Assembly: GCA_031216915.1 (NCBI GenBank)
Contig: CM062291.1
Span: forward strand, 39,362,036 to 39,426,035
Origin: Pictodentalium vernedei
Lineage: Eukaryota > Mollusca > Scaphopoda > Dentaliida > Dentaliidae
Direction: 5' to 3'
Length of the DNA: 64,000 nt
Part shown: positions 55,171 through 64,000 of the stretch, in pieces
Layout of the letters: every line of letters begins with the position of its first letter
How positions within the stretch are numbered: the first letter of the stretch is position 1
The notes under the pieces: generated by a model
The model's input: the letters and a program-made list of their open reading frames with translations, nothing else
Told to the model about the DNA's origin: nothing
The model's database searches: none
Translations under genes and position numbers: made by a program

Positions 55171-55221
55171 TTAAAAAGTCATACTAAGTGGCTAATTTGT
55201 GCGTGTGTGTGTCATATGATA

Positions 55222-55372
55222 AATAGAATATGAAATGAGTGTTTTTCTCATATAATATTTATGAAACTCGTCCGAATTTTCCGTTTGGGCTCGCCAGAGG
55301 CTCGCCAAAACGGAAAATTCTTAGACTCGTTTCATAGATATTATATGAGAAAAACGCTCATTCCATATCCTC
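55222..55372. repeat. Hairpin family E, copy 2
   Basis: gaatatgaaatgagtgtttt, tctcatataatatttatgaa mirrored around ggctcgccagaggctcgcc. Confidence 0.85.
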
Positions 55373-55389
55373 TATGTATCAACCAGTGA

Positions 55390-55680
55390 GGATGTAAAGG
55401 TTATGGGGTTTAGTTTAATTTCAAGTTGTTTTTTTCCATTTTCCTGTAAAAACACATCATTTAAATATATATATAGATGTGGAAATCACATAGTGTCACT
55501 GGTAGAAAAGCGAAAAAACAGTCACATAAAAAGATTATCCGAAACAAACACACGGAATTAACACTTAGTCTACCGAAAGCGATTTTTGTCACATTTTTAT
55601 GATGATTATCTGTACGTTCTGGTATGCGCAGATTAAACCTACCATCCGATTAATTGTTGGAAAGGGCTCAACAAAATACA
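55390..55680. other. No feature seen
   Basis: Unassigned AT-rich sequence. Confidence 0.5.
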
Positions 55681-55685
55681 ATTAA

Positions 55686-55928
55686 CCCTTTACCTAACAT
55701 GAAAAGCAGACGACACTTGCAAAAAAAAAATCTTGATAACTAATTTTTTTAATTTTTTGTCTCAAAAACATAGATTATGACCCCTCGTTGGAACGAGCTC
55801 GACGAGCTCGTTCCAACGAGGGGTCATAACCTATGTTTTTGAGACAAAAAATGAAAAAATAATGAAAATTAATTGGCGATTTTTGAGAATAGCGCTGGCC
55901 GGTTTTGGCTGTTACGTTGGGTAAAGGG
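55686..55928 (+). mobile_element. piggyBac-like palindromic MITE, complete (variant A)
   Basis: 243 bp with TTAA at 55682-55685 and 55929-55932; ends CCCTTTACCTAAC and GTTGGGTAAAGGG. Perfect core cgttggaacgagctcgacga. Confidence 0.92.
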
Positions 55929-55932
55929 TTAA

Positions 55933-56310
55933 TCAGGTGACAGAGTTTCACGTATGTCATGAATTTTATTAAACTTCCTCGCATACAGGCATGCGTAGAG
56001 GTCTGCCGTATATGGCTAAAGTGGACGTGGCAGTAAAAAGGGTTAACCAGCTTGACATTAGACATTTTCTTCATCACACGAGATCATTGATATAATATAT
56101 AGACAGAACGTGATGCGTGTGGGTGTTTTACATAACGAGTTGGAATGGCGTAGTCATATTTCGCGAGAGCCGTAACACACATCGCGTTCTGTGTTTATTA
56201 CATATCCCATGCATTAAAATTCAGTTAAATAAACAAATTTTAATTCCGATGTTTAAACCCAAAAGTGAAGAGTCCGTTTGTTTTGCTTGAAGCTGTACCA
56301 ATCAAATGGG
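55933..56310. other. No feature seen
   Basis: Unassigned sequence between MITE and SINE. Confidence 0.5.
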
Positions 56311-56311
56311 T

Positions 56312-56475
56312 CTTTTTATTTATTTATTAAGGTTTAACGACAGCCAAGGTCATATCGTGTCGGTGACAGTTTTATGGGTGGAGGAAGCCGGAGTACCCGG
56401 AGAGAACCACCGAGCAACGATCAGCTGCCAGCTCCCCAATATCGTAACTCCGCACTGCAGCACAGGCAGGGTTAG
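56312..56475 (-). mobile_element. SINE fragment joined to a MITE
   Basis: Reversed tail tttatttatttattaaggtt, ggagagaaccaccgagcaac, stops at cacaggcagggttagatt. Confidence 0.82.
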
Positions 56476-56653
56476 ATTATTTTTTCATTTTTTGTCTCAA
56501 AAACATAGGTTATGGCACCTCATTGGAACGAGCTCGTCGAGCTCGTTCCAATGAGGGGTCATAACCTATGTTTTTGAGACAAAAAATGAAAAACAATAGT
56601 TATTCAAGAATTTGTTTTACAAGTGTCGTCTGCTTTTCATGTTAGGTAAAGAG
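56476..56653 (-). mobile_element. piggyBac-like MITE (variant A), left end missing
   Basis: Starts at attttttcattttttgtctc directly after the SINE fragment; hairpin intact (cattggaacgagctcgtcga); right end GTTAGGTAAAGAG + TTAA (56654-56657). Confidence 0.82.
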
Positions 56654-56869
56654 TTAAAAATAAGAAAACGATGTTTCGCTGTCTTTTGATATTCTGTAAC
56701 TTTTTTCTGTCGTTATATCAACAGTGTGCACATTATGACATAAAATATACTGTTAAAAAAAAGTTAACCCACCCCCACCATCCCCATAATACCTGTGGGT
56801 ATACGAATATCTCTTATTGTGACGTTCCCCATTCCTCTATCGGAGCGGGCATAAATCCTCAAAACTGGT

Positions 56870-57130
56870 GAACATTTGCTGGCCGTTGACCACTTAATCA
56901 CCGTGCAAAGAGTCCGGACTGCAACCCGATAGAACATGTGTGGGACAGACATGCTCGGCTGGAGAGTGGTTAACAGACAGCCACCACCTGATTACATCGA
57001 CAGTCTGCGCCGTGCGCTTGTAGAGAAATGGGACAACATCACATTGAGAGAAATTCGGAAGGTCATCGACAGCATGCCACGTCGATTAAGATTTGTTAGA
57101 GATGCTCGAGGAGGTTCCACCAAATACTGA
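56870..57130 (+). pseudogene. Tc1-like transposase, C-terminal fragment with frameshift
   Basis: One frame reads SPDCNPIEHVWDRHARLESG then stops; the next frame continues VVNRQPPPDYIDSLRRALVE, KWDNITLREIRKVIDSMPRR, ending ARGGSTKY. The NPIEHVWD segment carries the third acidic residue of the DDE triad, and the PPP...L...L...W..I....I...I.SMPRR tail is typical of Tc1-like transposases. The first two Asp and the DNA-binding domain are absent, and no inverted ends are seen. A dead copy of a cut-and-paste transposase. Confidence 0.85.
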
Positions 57131-57500
57131 ACAGCATGACATTTTTTTGACGTTGTGATGACGTCCGCGGTGCCTAATGTTCATTCAATAAAGCAAATGC
57201 TCTAGAAACCCTTGTTTCACTAATAAGGCATATTCTCCTTATTACAATTAGCAGGTTTTCTCTCATGAGAATTTATCTATTACCTGCATGCCCACTGGTA
57301 TTATAGGGGAGGGGAGAGTTAACTCTTTCTGGACAGTATACAAATACTGTCCTTTCCATTAAAATAAAAGTGTAGAACGTGAGGTTTTCTAATTTATTTT
57401 ACCCCAGTAAGCATAAAAACATGGAAATTACAGAAAAAACACATTCACTAAAAAAAGGGCCAAATTGGACTTTTACTTAGTTTTGGTAAGTGTGAAACTG
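57131..57500. other. No further feature seen
   Basis: A possible 3' end of the Tc1-like copy lies near 57200; otherwise unassigned. Confidence 0.4.
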
Positions 57501-57504
57501 ATAC

Positions 57505-58252
57505 TTGCAACTCGGTTATCTTAATTATTTGGTAAATCTCCCCGACAGCCGATGGTGTAAAGTAATGTTCCTGAGAATTTTCAACTCAAGTATCAAAACG
57601 GGGTGGATGGTCCAAGTGAGGGAGCTAGTCGAGAACTACTCATTGGAGATCTCGGACCTAGACATTGGGGCAAACCGAGGTAAAAAATCGTCAGAGAAAG
57701 GGTCACGGAGGATTGTAACCCTAATTGGCAAGAGGGGGTCAAATCAAAGAGGTCTTTGGGTGGCCTGCGTGATAAAGAGAAGCCTGGTTTTGAAGAGTAC
57801 CTTGACGGCACCTTTGGGGGGGGGGGGCACTATTGTTCAAGCTGAGGTCGCGGTCCCTGGAGCTGAGGGGAAAAATTGGGAAAAACAGTGAAAAGGAGTG
57901 CCAGATGTGTAATTCGGGAGTGGTGGAGACCCTGGAACACTTTCTTCTAGAATGCCCAAAATACCAGTCTAACGGGGTAAGATTCATTGGGAGTATAATG
58001 GGGAAGTGTGATGTGAGATTGAGGGACATGCGGTTAGTGGGAGACTCAAAGGAAAGGGTTAATATGCTAATCGGAGAGATTGGGAAGAATGGGGCAAGGG
58101 ATGTCATCAAGCAGAGGCTCTCCGTGTGTTGGGAGGAGAGAAGAAGAATGTGGATAGGGAGGCAGTTGGGAGTACAGGGGTAACCAAGGCCTTCTCATAC
58201 GAGAACCGCGAAAAATCAGCGGCCGGTCAAAGTGTTATTATTATTATTATAT
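57505..58252 (+). pseudogene. LINE ORF2 C-terminal fragment with Cys/His knuckle
   Basis: Two overlapping frames: the first (57505-57830) is broken at a G-run; the second continues FKLRSRSLELRGKIGKN, then CQMCNSGVVETLEHFLLECP, and LSVCWEERRRMWIGRQLG. C-x2-C-x(11)-H-x(4)-C is the zinc-knuckle-like end of many LINE ORF2 proteins, where it aids RNA or DNA binding. A (TTA)n tail at 58233-58250 marks the 3' end. Endonuclease and RT are absent. Confidence 0.78.
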
Positions 58253-58256
58253 TGGT

Positions 58257-58372
58257 AAAGTTTCCTTTTGTAACTTTTAATAAAAAAAAAAAACAGACAG
58301 CTCTGAGAGCTGTCTGTTTTTTTTCTTTTATTAAAAGTTACAAAAGGAAACTTTACTTTATTTTCAACTGAT
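58257..58372. repeat. Hairpin family D, copy 3
   Basis: aaagtttccttttgtaactt, acagacagctctgagagctg and the complement; right flank ttcaactgatgtcataaatg and ttctcaacaattacttgctt. Confidence 0.85.
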
Positions 58373-58569
58373 GTCATAAATGTTTTCTCAACAATTACTT
58401 GCTTCTTAATTGGACCCACTCGTCCATCCGTCTCATAATTTCCGTACTGAACTATTTCTACTCCTTCGGGAAGGGCGAGGATTTCGAGTTGTCTCCCGTC
58501 ATTTTTCAAGCACCAAAGCGCATGTGGTCATATTTGACATGTAATAGCCTCCAAGGAGGAGAGGTGGTA

Positions 58570-59065
58570 TCTATCGCAAGGTCATAAATATAGAAAAAAG
58601 ACCACTTTTCAAAGTTAAATGGAACCATTAAAACAATAACATATCCAAAATATGTTTATAGAACAAAGAAAATAATTTTTGCTTCAATCAAATCTATGTC
58701 CGTCCAAATTTTCTCACAAGGATTTAGTACATGTTTAGGACTTTGAAGTGACCCGCCTCAGTCTTTTCTGATAAATTAATAAGGTGATGTGCCGGGATTA
58801 AAAGTGAAAATTTTAAACAAAAATGGAACCATTAAAAACTAATTTTAACAATACGTATTTGATACCATTTTACAAAGAATGTTATAAAATATTTGATCAT
58901 ATATCCGTCCGTTATGTAAAAAAGGAAATTTGAGGCAAATGAAAGTTTTTAATTTTTTTCCCATAGATCGCTAAAGTAATTTTGATTGTCATCTCTACCA
59001 TTGTTTACACGCATGCGCATTCGGAGGAGTAAAAATAGTTCAATATGAAGGGAGATAACTTTATC
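58570..59065 (-). repeat. Uninterrupted copy of the 2590-3965 host repeat
   Basis: Reverse complement of 2590-2749 plus 3644-3965 with no insert: ggtcataaatatagaaaaaa, aggatttagtacatgtttag, gaatgttataaaatatttga, cccatagatcgctaaagtaa. Diverged about 10-15%. Confidence 0.78.
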
Positions 59066-59313
59066 AAAATTAGATTTTTATAGCGATATTAGTCGGAGAT
59101 GTTCTATTGGGCCGAAAAGAAGTAAGTTCGAGTACTATTGTACCATAATTGGAGTGTTAAAAAGCGTCCGCATACACCTGTCATAGATGATATTAAGGTC
59201 TCAAGCCACCAGGCAAATTCTGTAAATAATTTGAAGATGTTATGGCATGGAACCAGTCTAGGCTTTTAATAGTCCATCGCCTATTCAGAGACCTGATTTA
59301 ACCGAATCTTTGA

Positions 59314-59556
59314 TCCTTTACACAACATAACTGCCAAAACCGGCCAGCGCTATTCTCAAAAATCGCCAATTAATTTTCATTATTTTTTCATTTTTTGTCT
59401 CAAAAACATAGGTTATGACCCCTCGTTGGAACGAGCTCGTCGAGCTCGTTCCAACGAGGGGTCATAACCTATGTTTTTGAGACAAAAAATGAAAAAAAAT
59501 AGTTATTGAAGAATTTTTGTTGCAAGTGTCGTCTGCTTTTCATGTTTGGTAAAGGG
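59314..59556 (-). mobile_element. piggyBac-like palindromic MITE, near complete (variant A)
   Basis: 243 bp, left TTGA + TCCTTTACACAAC (mutated end), right TTTGGTAAAGGG + TTAA (59557-59560). Perfect core cgttggaacgagctcgtcga. Confidence 0.88.
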
Positions 59557-59573
59557 TTAATTGCATTATAACA

Positions 59574-59946
59574 CCTTTACACAAAAATTCACTATTTATT
59601 TATTTATTTATTGGTGTTTAAGGTCACATACTTATGCACAATGGCTAATCGTGACCGTGACAGTTTTACGGGTTGAGGAAACCGGAGTACCCAGAAAGAA
59701 CCACCGAGCATCGACTAGCAACTGTCAGCACCTCAACATTCTAACTCTGTTCAAACTCCGCTCAAGCAGGGTTACCATCGACGTGCAGTACGCCTTAGTA
59801 CACGGCGTCATCGTGCCCCCATGTAGGCAACTGGGATAAAGTGCCTTGCCCAAGGACACGACGCGGGTCATACCGGACGGGGATCGAACTCGGGACCCCT
59901 AGCACAGAAGTCCAACAGGCTACCACTGAGCCATCCTGCTCCCCCA
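59574..59946 (-). mobile_element. tRNA-headed SINE with classical A and B boxes
   Basis: On minus: gggggagcaggatggctcag and tggtagcctgttggacttct (A-box region), then cccgagttcgatccccgtcc (B box). The head differs from those at 4226 and 36225, but the body is the same. Part of the body near 59775 is deleted. Confidence 0.92.
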
Positions 59947-60699
59947 AAATTCACTAGCTGTTGTAAGTCTTCCTCTAGTACAAGGCATGGTGACCCTTTA
60001 GAGGGAGTGACGGGTCTCCTACCAATGGCGCCAGGGGTCGTTATGCTGGATATTGCACTCAGCCGTACAAACCGACCACTGGCTAAAAGTTTAAAATAAA
60101 GAGATGTACAGTGAAGGTGCGTGGATGTGTGTGTGTGTGCATGTGTGTGTGGATGAGAGGCAAATGGGTGTTAAAATATTTGTTGGGGGATGGGCAGATG
60201 CCCCCACCATCCCCTCCCATAACGCTGCTGCTATCCTCAAATCATTCGTAAAATGAAAAAAGCACACAGACGCTTTACATACAGAAGGGGAATACACTTT
60301 CGTACACGGATGAAAACTCTTTTGTAAGTTATTTACCCCCATGAGAACAATTCGTATACCGTTTACAGCCGATAACAGCAGCATGCACGAAGTCTCACCA
60401 CGGCATAAGTACGATTAGTTTAAGGACAGATGATTTCGAATAATTCCCTCTAGCTGGTTCACATGTAATCTATGAGTCTCCAAGGAAATCAAAACAGGAA
60501 AACCAAAGGTATTCTGTACAATTCAAGTTGGACGAAAGATCATTTCAATTAAAGAATTAATCAATAACTTTTATGGGAATTATGATCCCCAAAATTAACC
60601 GTTAAACTCTAGTGGTGTTTAGGGACGATGGGAGCATTACAAATGGGAGGGAGTGCGTGAGAGAGGGAGGGGGTCAAACAAGGGCGCCCACACACTGGT
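59947..60699. other. No gene seen; GT-rich stretch
   Basis: (TG)n-like sequence at 60128-60152. No supported feature. Confidence 0.5.
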
Positions 60700-61843
60700 G
60701 ATTGATTGATTGATTGATTGATTTATTTATTTTGCAGCATAAGAATATACAAGATAACAATAAAACAGGTTATAGTTGAACGCGCTGCAAGGAAATGGCA
60801 TAGCCTGAGAGGCTGTCTTCCTGCCATTCCCTTTTGACGAAAAGTATATTCTTGATAGCAAGATTTGTGTTGATGGCTCATTAGGTTTAGTGATGGAACC
60901 TCTTCTTGGAAAGATACTATGGGGTATAGTAAACAGTTTGTGAGAGAAAAGCTACCAATGTACGTGTGGGCATATCAACCCCTCGAACATAGAATACAAA
61001 AAGCGCCGATGAGCCGTCGGTCCGCGAACCGTTGGATATGACCAACCCCCACGACCGAAAACCCATCGCCAGTTCCCGTGGCCTATATTCGCCAGTTATT
61101 AGAAACTTGTTGGGTGGAGAATTCACCACTGATACCTCTGTAGCGTCCTCCCTCACCACTCTACAAGGATGTAGACAAAGGATACGATTTTTTTGTTTAG
61201 TACGATAATTAATACAATAAATAATACACTAAGCAACAATAAGTAATGCACTAAGCAACAATTCGGTAAGGGCTATACGGTAAGGGCTATAGTTTCTATC
61301 ATTGGCACATTAGGTTTAGTGATAGAACCTCTTTTGGAATAATATTATGGTGGATAGTAAACGGTTTGTGAGAGAAACGCTACCAATGTATGAGAGGGCA
61401 AATCAACCCCCCGAACATTGATTACAAATGGTGTCGATAGGCCGCCAGTCCGTGAACCGTTGAATAAGACCAACCCCCACGGGACGAAAAAAAAACAAAA
61501 CAAAAAAAACCATCGCCAGTTCCTGCGGCCCATATTCGCGAGTTATCAAAACTTGTAGGGTAGAGAATTAACCACTGATAGCTCTGTAGCGTCCCCACCT
61601 CCATACAACGAGGTAGACAAGGGACATGACTTGTTAAATAGTACAATAATTAAAACAATAATTAAAACAATAAGTAGTACACTAATCAACCATTCGGCGA
61701 GGGCTATAGTGTTTCTCATTCTCACGTAGGGAAAGAACGAAATGATCTTTTATAGGCGTTTGCTGTTACAGGAATACGTTGGTGGCAGTTGTTTTTTTTT
61801 TGTTTTTTTTTTTATTTGTTTCTTTTTTGGGGAGGGGGTACGA
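60700..61843 (-). mobile_element. 3' region of the right-edge LINE, with an internal duplicated block
   Basis: 60700-60850 read on minus: gacagcctctcaggctatgc, ttgcagcgcgttcaactata, ending ataaataaatcaatcaatca, a LINE 3' end with (AATC)n. Between it and the ORF, about 60865-61265 and 61300-61720 are two diverged direct copies (ttaggtttagtgatggaacc, gtttgtgagagaaa, catcgccagttcc). The block is probably part of, or inserted into, the 3' UTR. Confidence 0.65.
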
Positions 61844-64000
61844 TTAGCAATCAGGACACCATTGGCTATTACAATTTACTGTTGACTGGTACGAATCAAA
61901 GAACTCTTCAACAAGAGTTCTCTTAAATTGGGGCCTAGAGAGGGTTTGCTTTTGGGGCGTGATTTGATTCCATAAGTTTCGAAATGTGTGTGGCGGGAGT
62001 TTAGCAGAAAATTGTGTTCTTGGTTTAGAAGTTTGGAGTTTCCCTGATTGTCTTGTATCCATACCCGATGGATTTGATTATATTTTGAAGGTCTCATTGA
62101 AACAATCCGGTAATCTGTTGTTGTACCAGTCATGCATAAAGAGGAGAACTTGCAGTGTGTACAGATCTTCAAATTTTAGAATTTGAAGGTCTTTAAATAA
62201 TGGGTGTGCGCATTATACCTTTTATTTCCTATAATACGAACTGCTTTTTTTTGGAGTTTGAAGATTCTCTTAGTAGCCGGTATATGACCCCACACCTGAA
62301 TCCCGTACAATAAATGGCTATGTATCAGGGTATAATACAGGGTTTTCGTGGCATTGAGGGGAAGTATTTTTTCGCTCTATTTATTGCATACATGGCCCTG
62401 GATATTTTGGAACAAAGGGCTGAGACGTGGTGTTTGAAACTCAAATGTTCATCCATATTGATGACAAGAAATTTTATGAATTTATCATCATTATTGTTAC
62501 TAACCAAAGGTATGCTTGTGCCATTTACAGTAACATGCCTACCCGCAACATTAGCTGAGCCTTGTGGGTGGAGCAAAATGCATTTAGTTTTACTGGCGTT
62601 CAGGAGGAGTTTGTTAGCGGCACACCAATCACTTATTTTTGACACTTCATTATTCGTAGTGTCAATTAAGGTGTCCAGGTTGTTACCAGAGGAACGCAGT
62701 TGTATCATCAGCAAATGACAGTATCTTCAGAAGCGTCGATTCACTAATATCATTGATGTACAAGAGAAATAGAATAGGCCTGAGAACAGAACCTTGAGGG
62801 ACACCCATGACTACAGGCTGGAAATCCGAGGACTTACTCCTATATGAGACGAATTGTGAGCGACCAGACAGGTAGTCTTTAAACCACGAATTGGCTACAC
62901 CCCTTATCCCATATGACTGGAGTTTCTGTAACAGAATTGAGTGATTTATTGTGTCGAAGGCCTTGAAGAAATCAAGGAAAACTGACAATGTGCTCTCTTT
63001 GGTTGGTCTGTCGTTTCTTTCTGTAAAGTTATTTATAAGATGCAGTATTGGATGAAATGTTGTATGCCCCTTGCGGAATCCAAATTGATATCGGTATATT
63101 AGCTTGTTTTCGTTTAGGAAATTGGTCAGTCTTCGGTTCATAATCTTTTCCAGAACTTTGGAGAGAGCAGGAAGGATATTGATTGGTCTGTAGTTGTTAA
63201 AGAGATTATGATCGCCAAACTTAAAAACTGGTATGATTTTTGCTACTTTCATTTTATCAGGGACTTTTCCGGTTGAGAATGAAAGATTAATTATATGGGT
63301 TAATGGTTCTGCTATTTCTGGTATTATCTTTTTTAAAAGACTAGTAGATATGTTGTCACAGTCCTTACTCATTTTTGGCCGTAAACCACTTACACATAGA
63401 ACAACTTCCTGTATATTTGTAGGTGAGATAAAAAATAACTCGGCGTTATTAAATTTGATGTAATCCGAGAAATCGGAATTAACACTATGAATTTGTTTGC
63501 TTACATTTTTTCCGATGTGAGCAAAGAACAGGTTGAATTTTTCTGCTATTTCTTCAGGGTCAGTTATTTCCATATTCTTTTCCTTGAAGGTGCTAGGTAG
63601 GTTTGGGGTGCGATTTGATCTGTTTATGGCTTTACGAAGAATTTCCCGAGTCTTCTTGACGTTATGTTTATTCTCCAGGAGTACAGAGTTATAGTATTCT
63701 GTCTTCAAACTACGTTTCAGGCGATTGAAAATACGACAGTGGTTTTTATATTGTTCAACATTGTAGTTTGAGGGATTTTTTAGTTTTTTTTCTAAGAAGC
63801 TTTTCCTTATTTAGTGAGGATTGTAGCAGACCGACAGTCATCCATGGCTCGCGTTTTATCCGTTTGGGGGAAACAAATACCCTTTTCAAGGGGAAGGCGA
63901 CATTGAAGGCTTGGTGGAGTTTGTCAATCAGATTTTCATACGCTTCATTAGGACAGGTTGCATTATATATATTTGAGAAGTCGCAAATAGACAGAATGTT
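61844..64000 (-). pseudogene. CR1/L2/Jockey-type LINE reverse transcriptase, frameshifted, 5' end beyond window
   Basis: Minus-strand frames in order. 63800-64000: linker after the endonuclease (RIKREPWMTVGLLQSSLNKE). 62683-63708: NNYRPINILPALSKVLEKI, YQFGFRKGHTT, the catalytic A motif VFLDFFKAFDTINHS, GVPQGSVLRPILFLLYINDI, and FADD with both Asp kept. 62325-62714: thumb region (EVSKISDWCAANKLLLNASK). 62180-62345: YTLIHSHLLYGIQVWG. 61844-62060: C-terminal TFRNLWNQITPQ. Breaks: an A-run near 63787, a shift near 62695 right after FADD, and another near 62335, so the copy is inactive although the RT motifs are conserved. The function in life is target-primed reverse transcription. The endonuclease lies past 64000. 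Confidence 0.9.

Larger units (their letters stand above)
53310..55385 (-). repeat. Large inverted duplicate, arm 2 (filled)
   Basis: Reverse counterpart of 14938-16225. Order here: 53346-53391 hairpin, tggatatcgagaaatatccc, the filled site near 53801, the caatttgattgg / aactgggcca block, variant-C MITE and hairpin E. The two arms are about 38 kb apart in opposite orientation. Confidence 0.8.

Overview
This is a repeat-dense, AT-rich piece of an animal nuclear genome. Evidence for an animal: two well-formed internal exons with GT-AG splice signals and matching phase, tRNA-headed and 5S-rRNA-headed SINEs sharing a META-like central domain, CR1/L2/Jockey-type LINE fragments, hAT, pogo/Tc1 and piggyBac-like DNA elements, and many microsatellites. 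There is no bacterial gene structure. A marine invertebrate, perhaps a lophotrochozoan such as a mollusc, would fit the SINE types, but that is inference; the sequence shows no species-diagnostic gene.

The only host gene I can support runs on the minus strand through the middle of the window. A 264-bp exon (29572-29835) and a 2031-bp exon (22147-24177) are both bounded by phase-1 introns and splice in frame across a 5.4-kb intron. Together they encode about 765 residues of a charged, serine-rich, probably disordered protein that I cannot name. A possible last exon with a poly(A) signal lies at 12396-12624, but its link to the gene is not proven. The 5.4-kb intron is packed with two SINEs, four palindromic MITEs, a 158-bp satellite rich in nuclear-receptor-like half-sites, and about 500 bp of (GAA)n.

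The rest is mobile or repetitive DNA. (i) About twenty copies of a roughly 243-bp piggyBac-like MITE family, with TTAA target duplications, CCCTTTACC termini and a perfect hairpin core, occur from 4.7 to 59.6 kb. (ii) About sixteen SINE copies share one body but carry different pol III heads. (iii) hAT-type MITEs with exact 8-bp target duplications lie at 34.1 and 44.8 kb; a pogo-like MITE with TA duplication splits a 36-bp minisatellite at 17.9 kb. (iv) An 894-bp element is present twice at about 98% identity (2750-3643 and 53802-54694), and each copy has an uninterrupted version of its host repeat elsewhere in the window. (v) LINE remnants lie at 11.1, 33.1, 57.5 and 60.7-64.0 kb, the last with a nearly whole but frameshifted reverse transcriptase. 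(vi) Long hairpins, tandem hairpin arrays and an 800-bp inverted tandem satellite give the window a very high density of perfect or near-perfect palindromes.

The left edge (about 155-500) may hold an LTR with a tRNA-Pro-type primer binding site reading out of the window. Stretches where I see nothing are listed as such.
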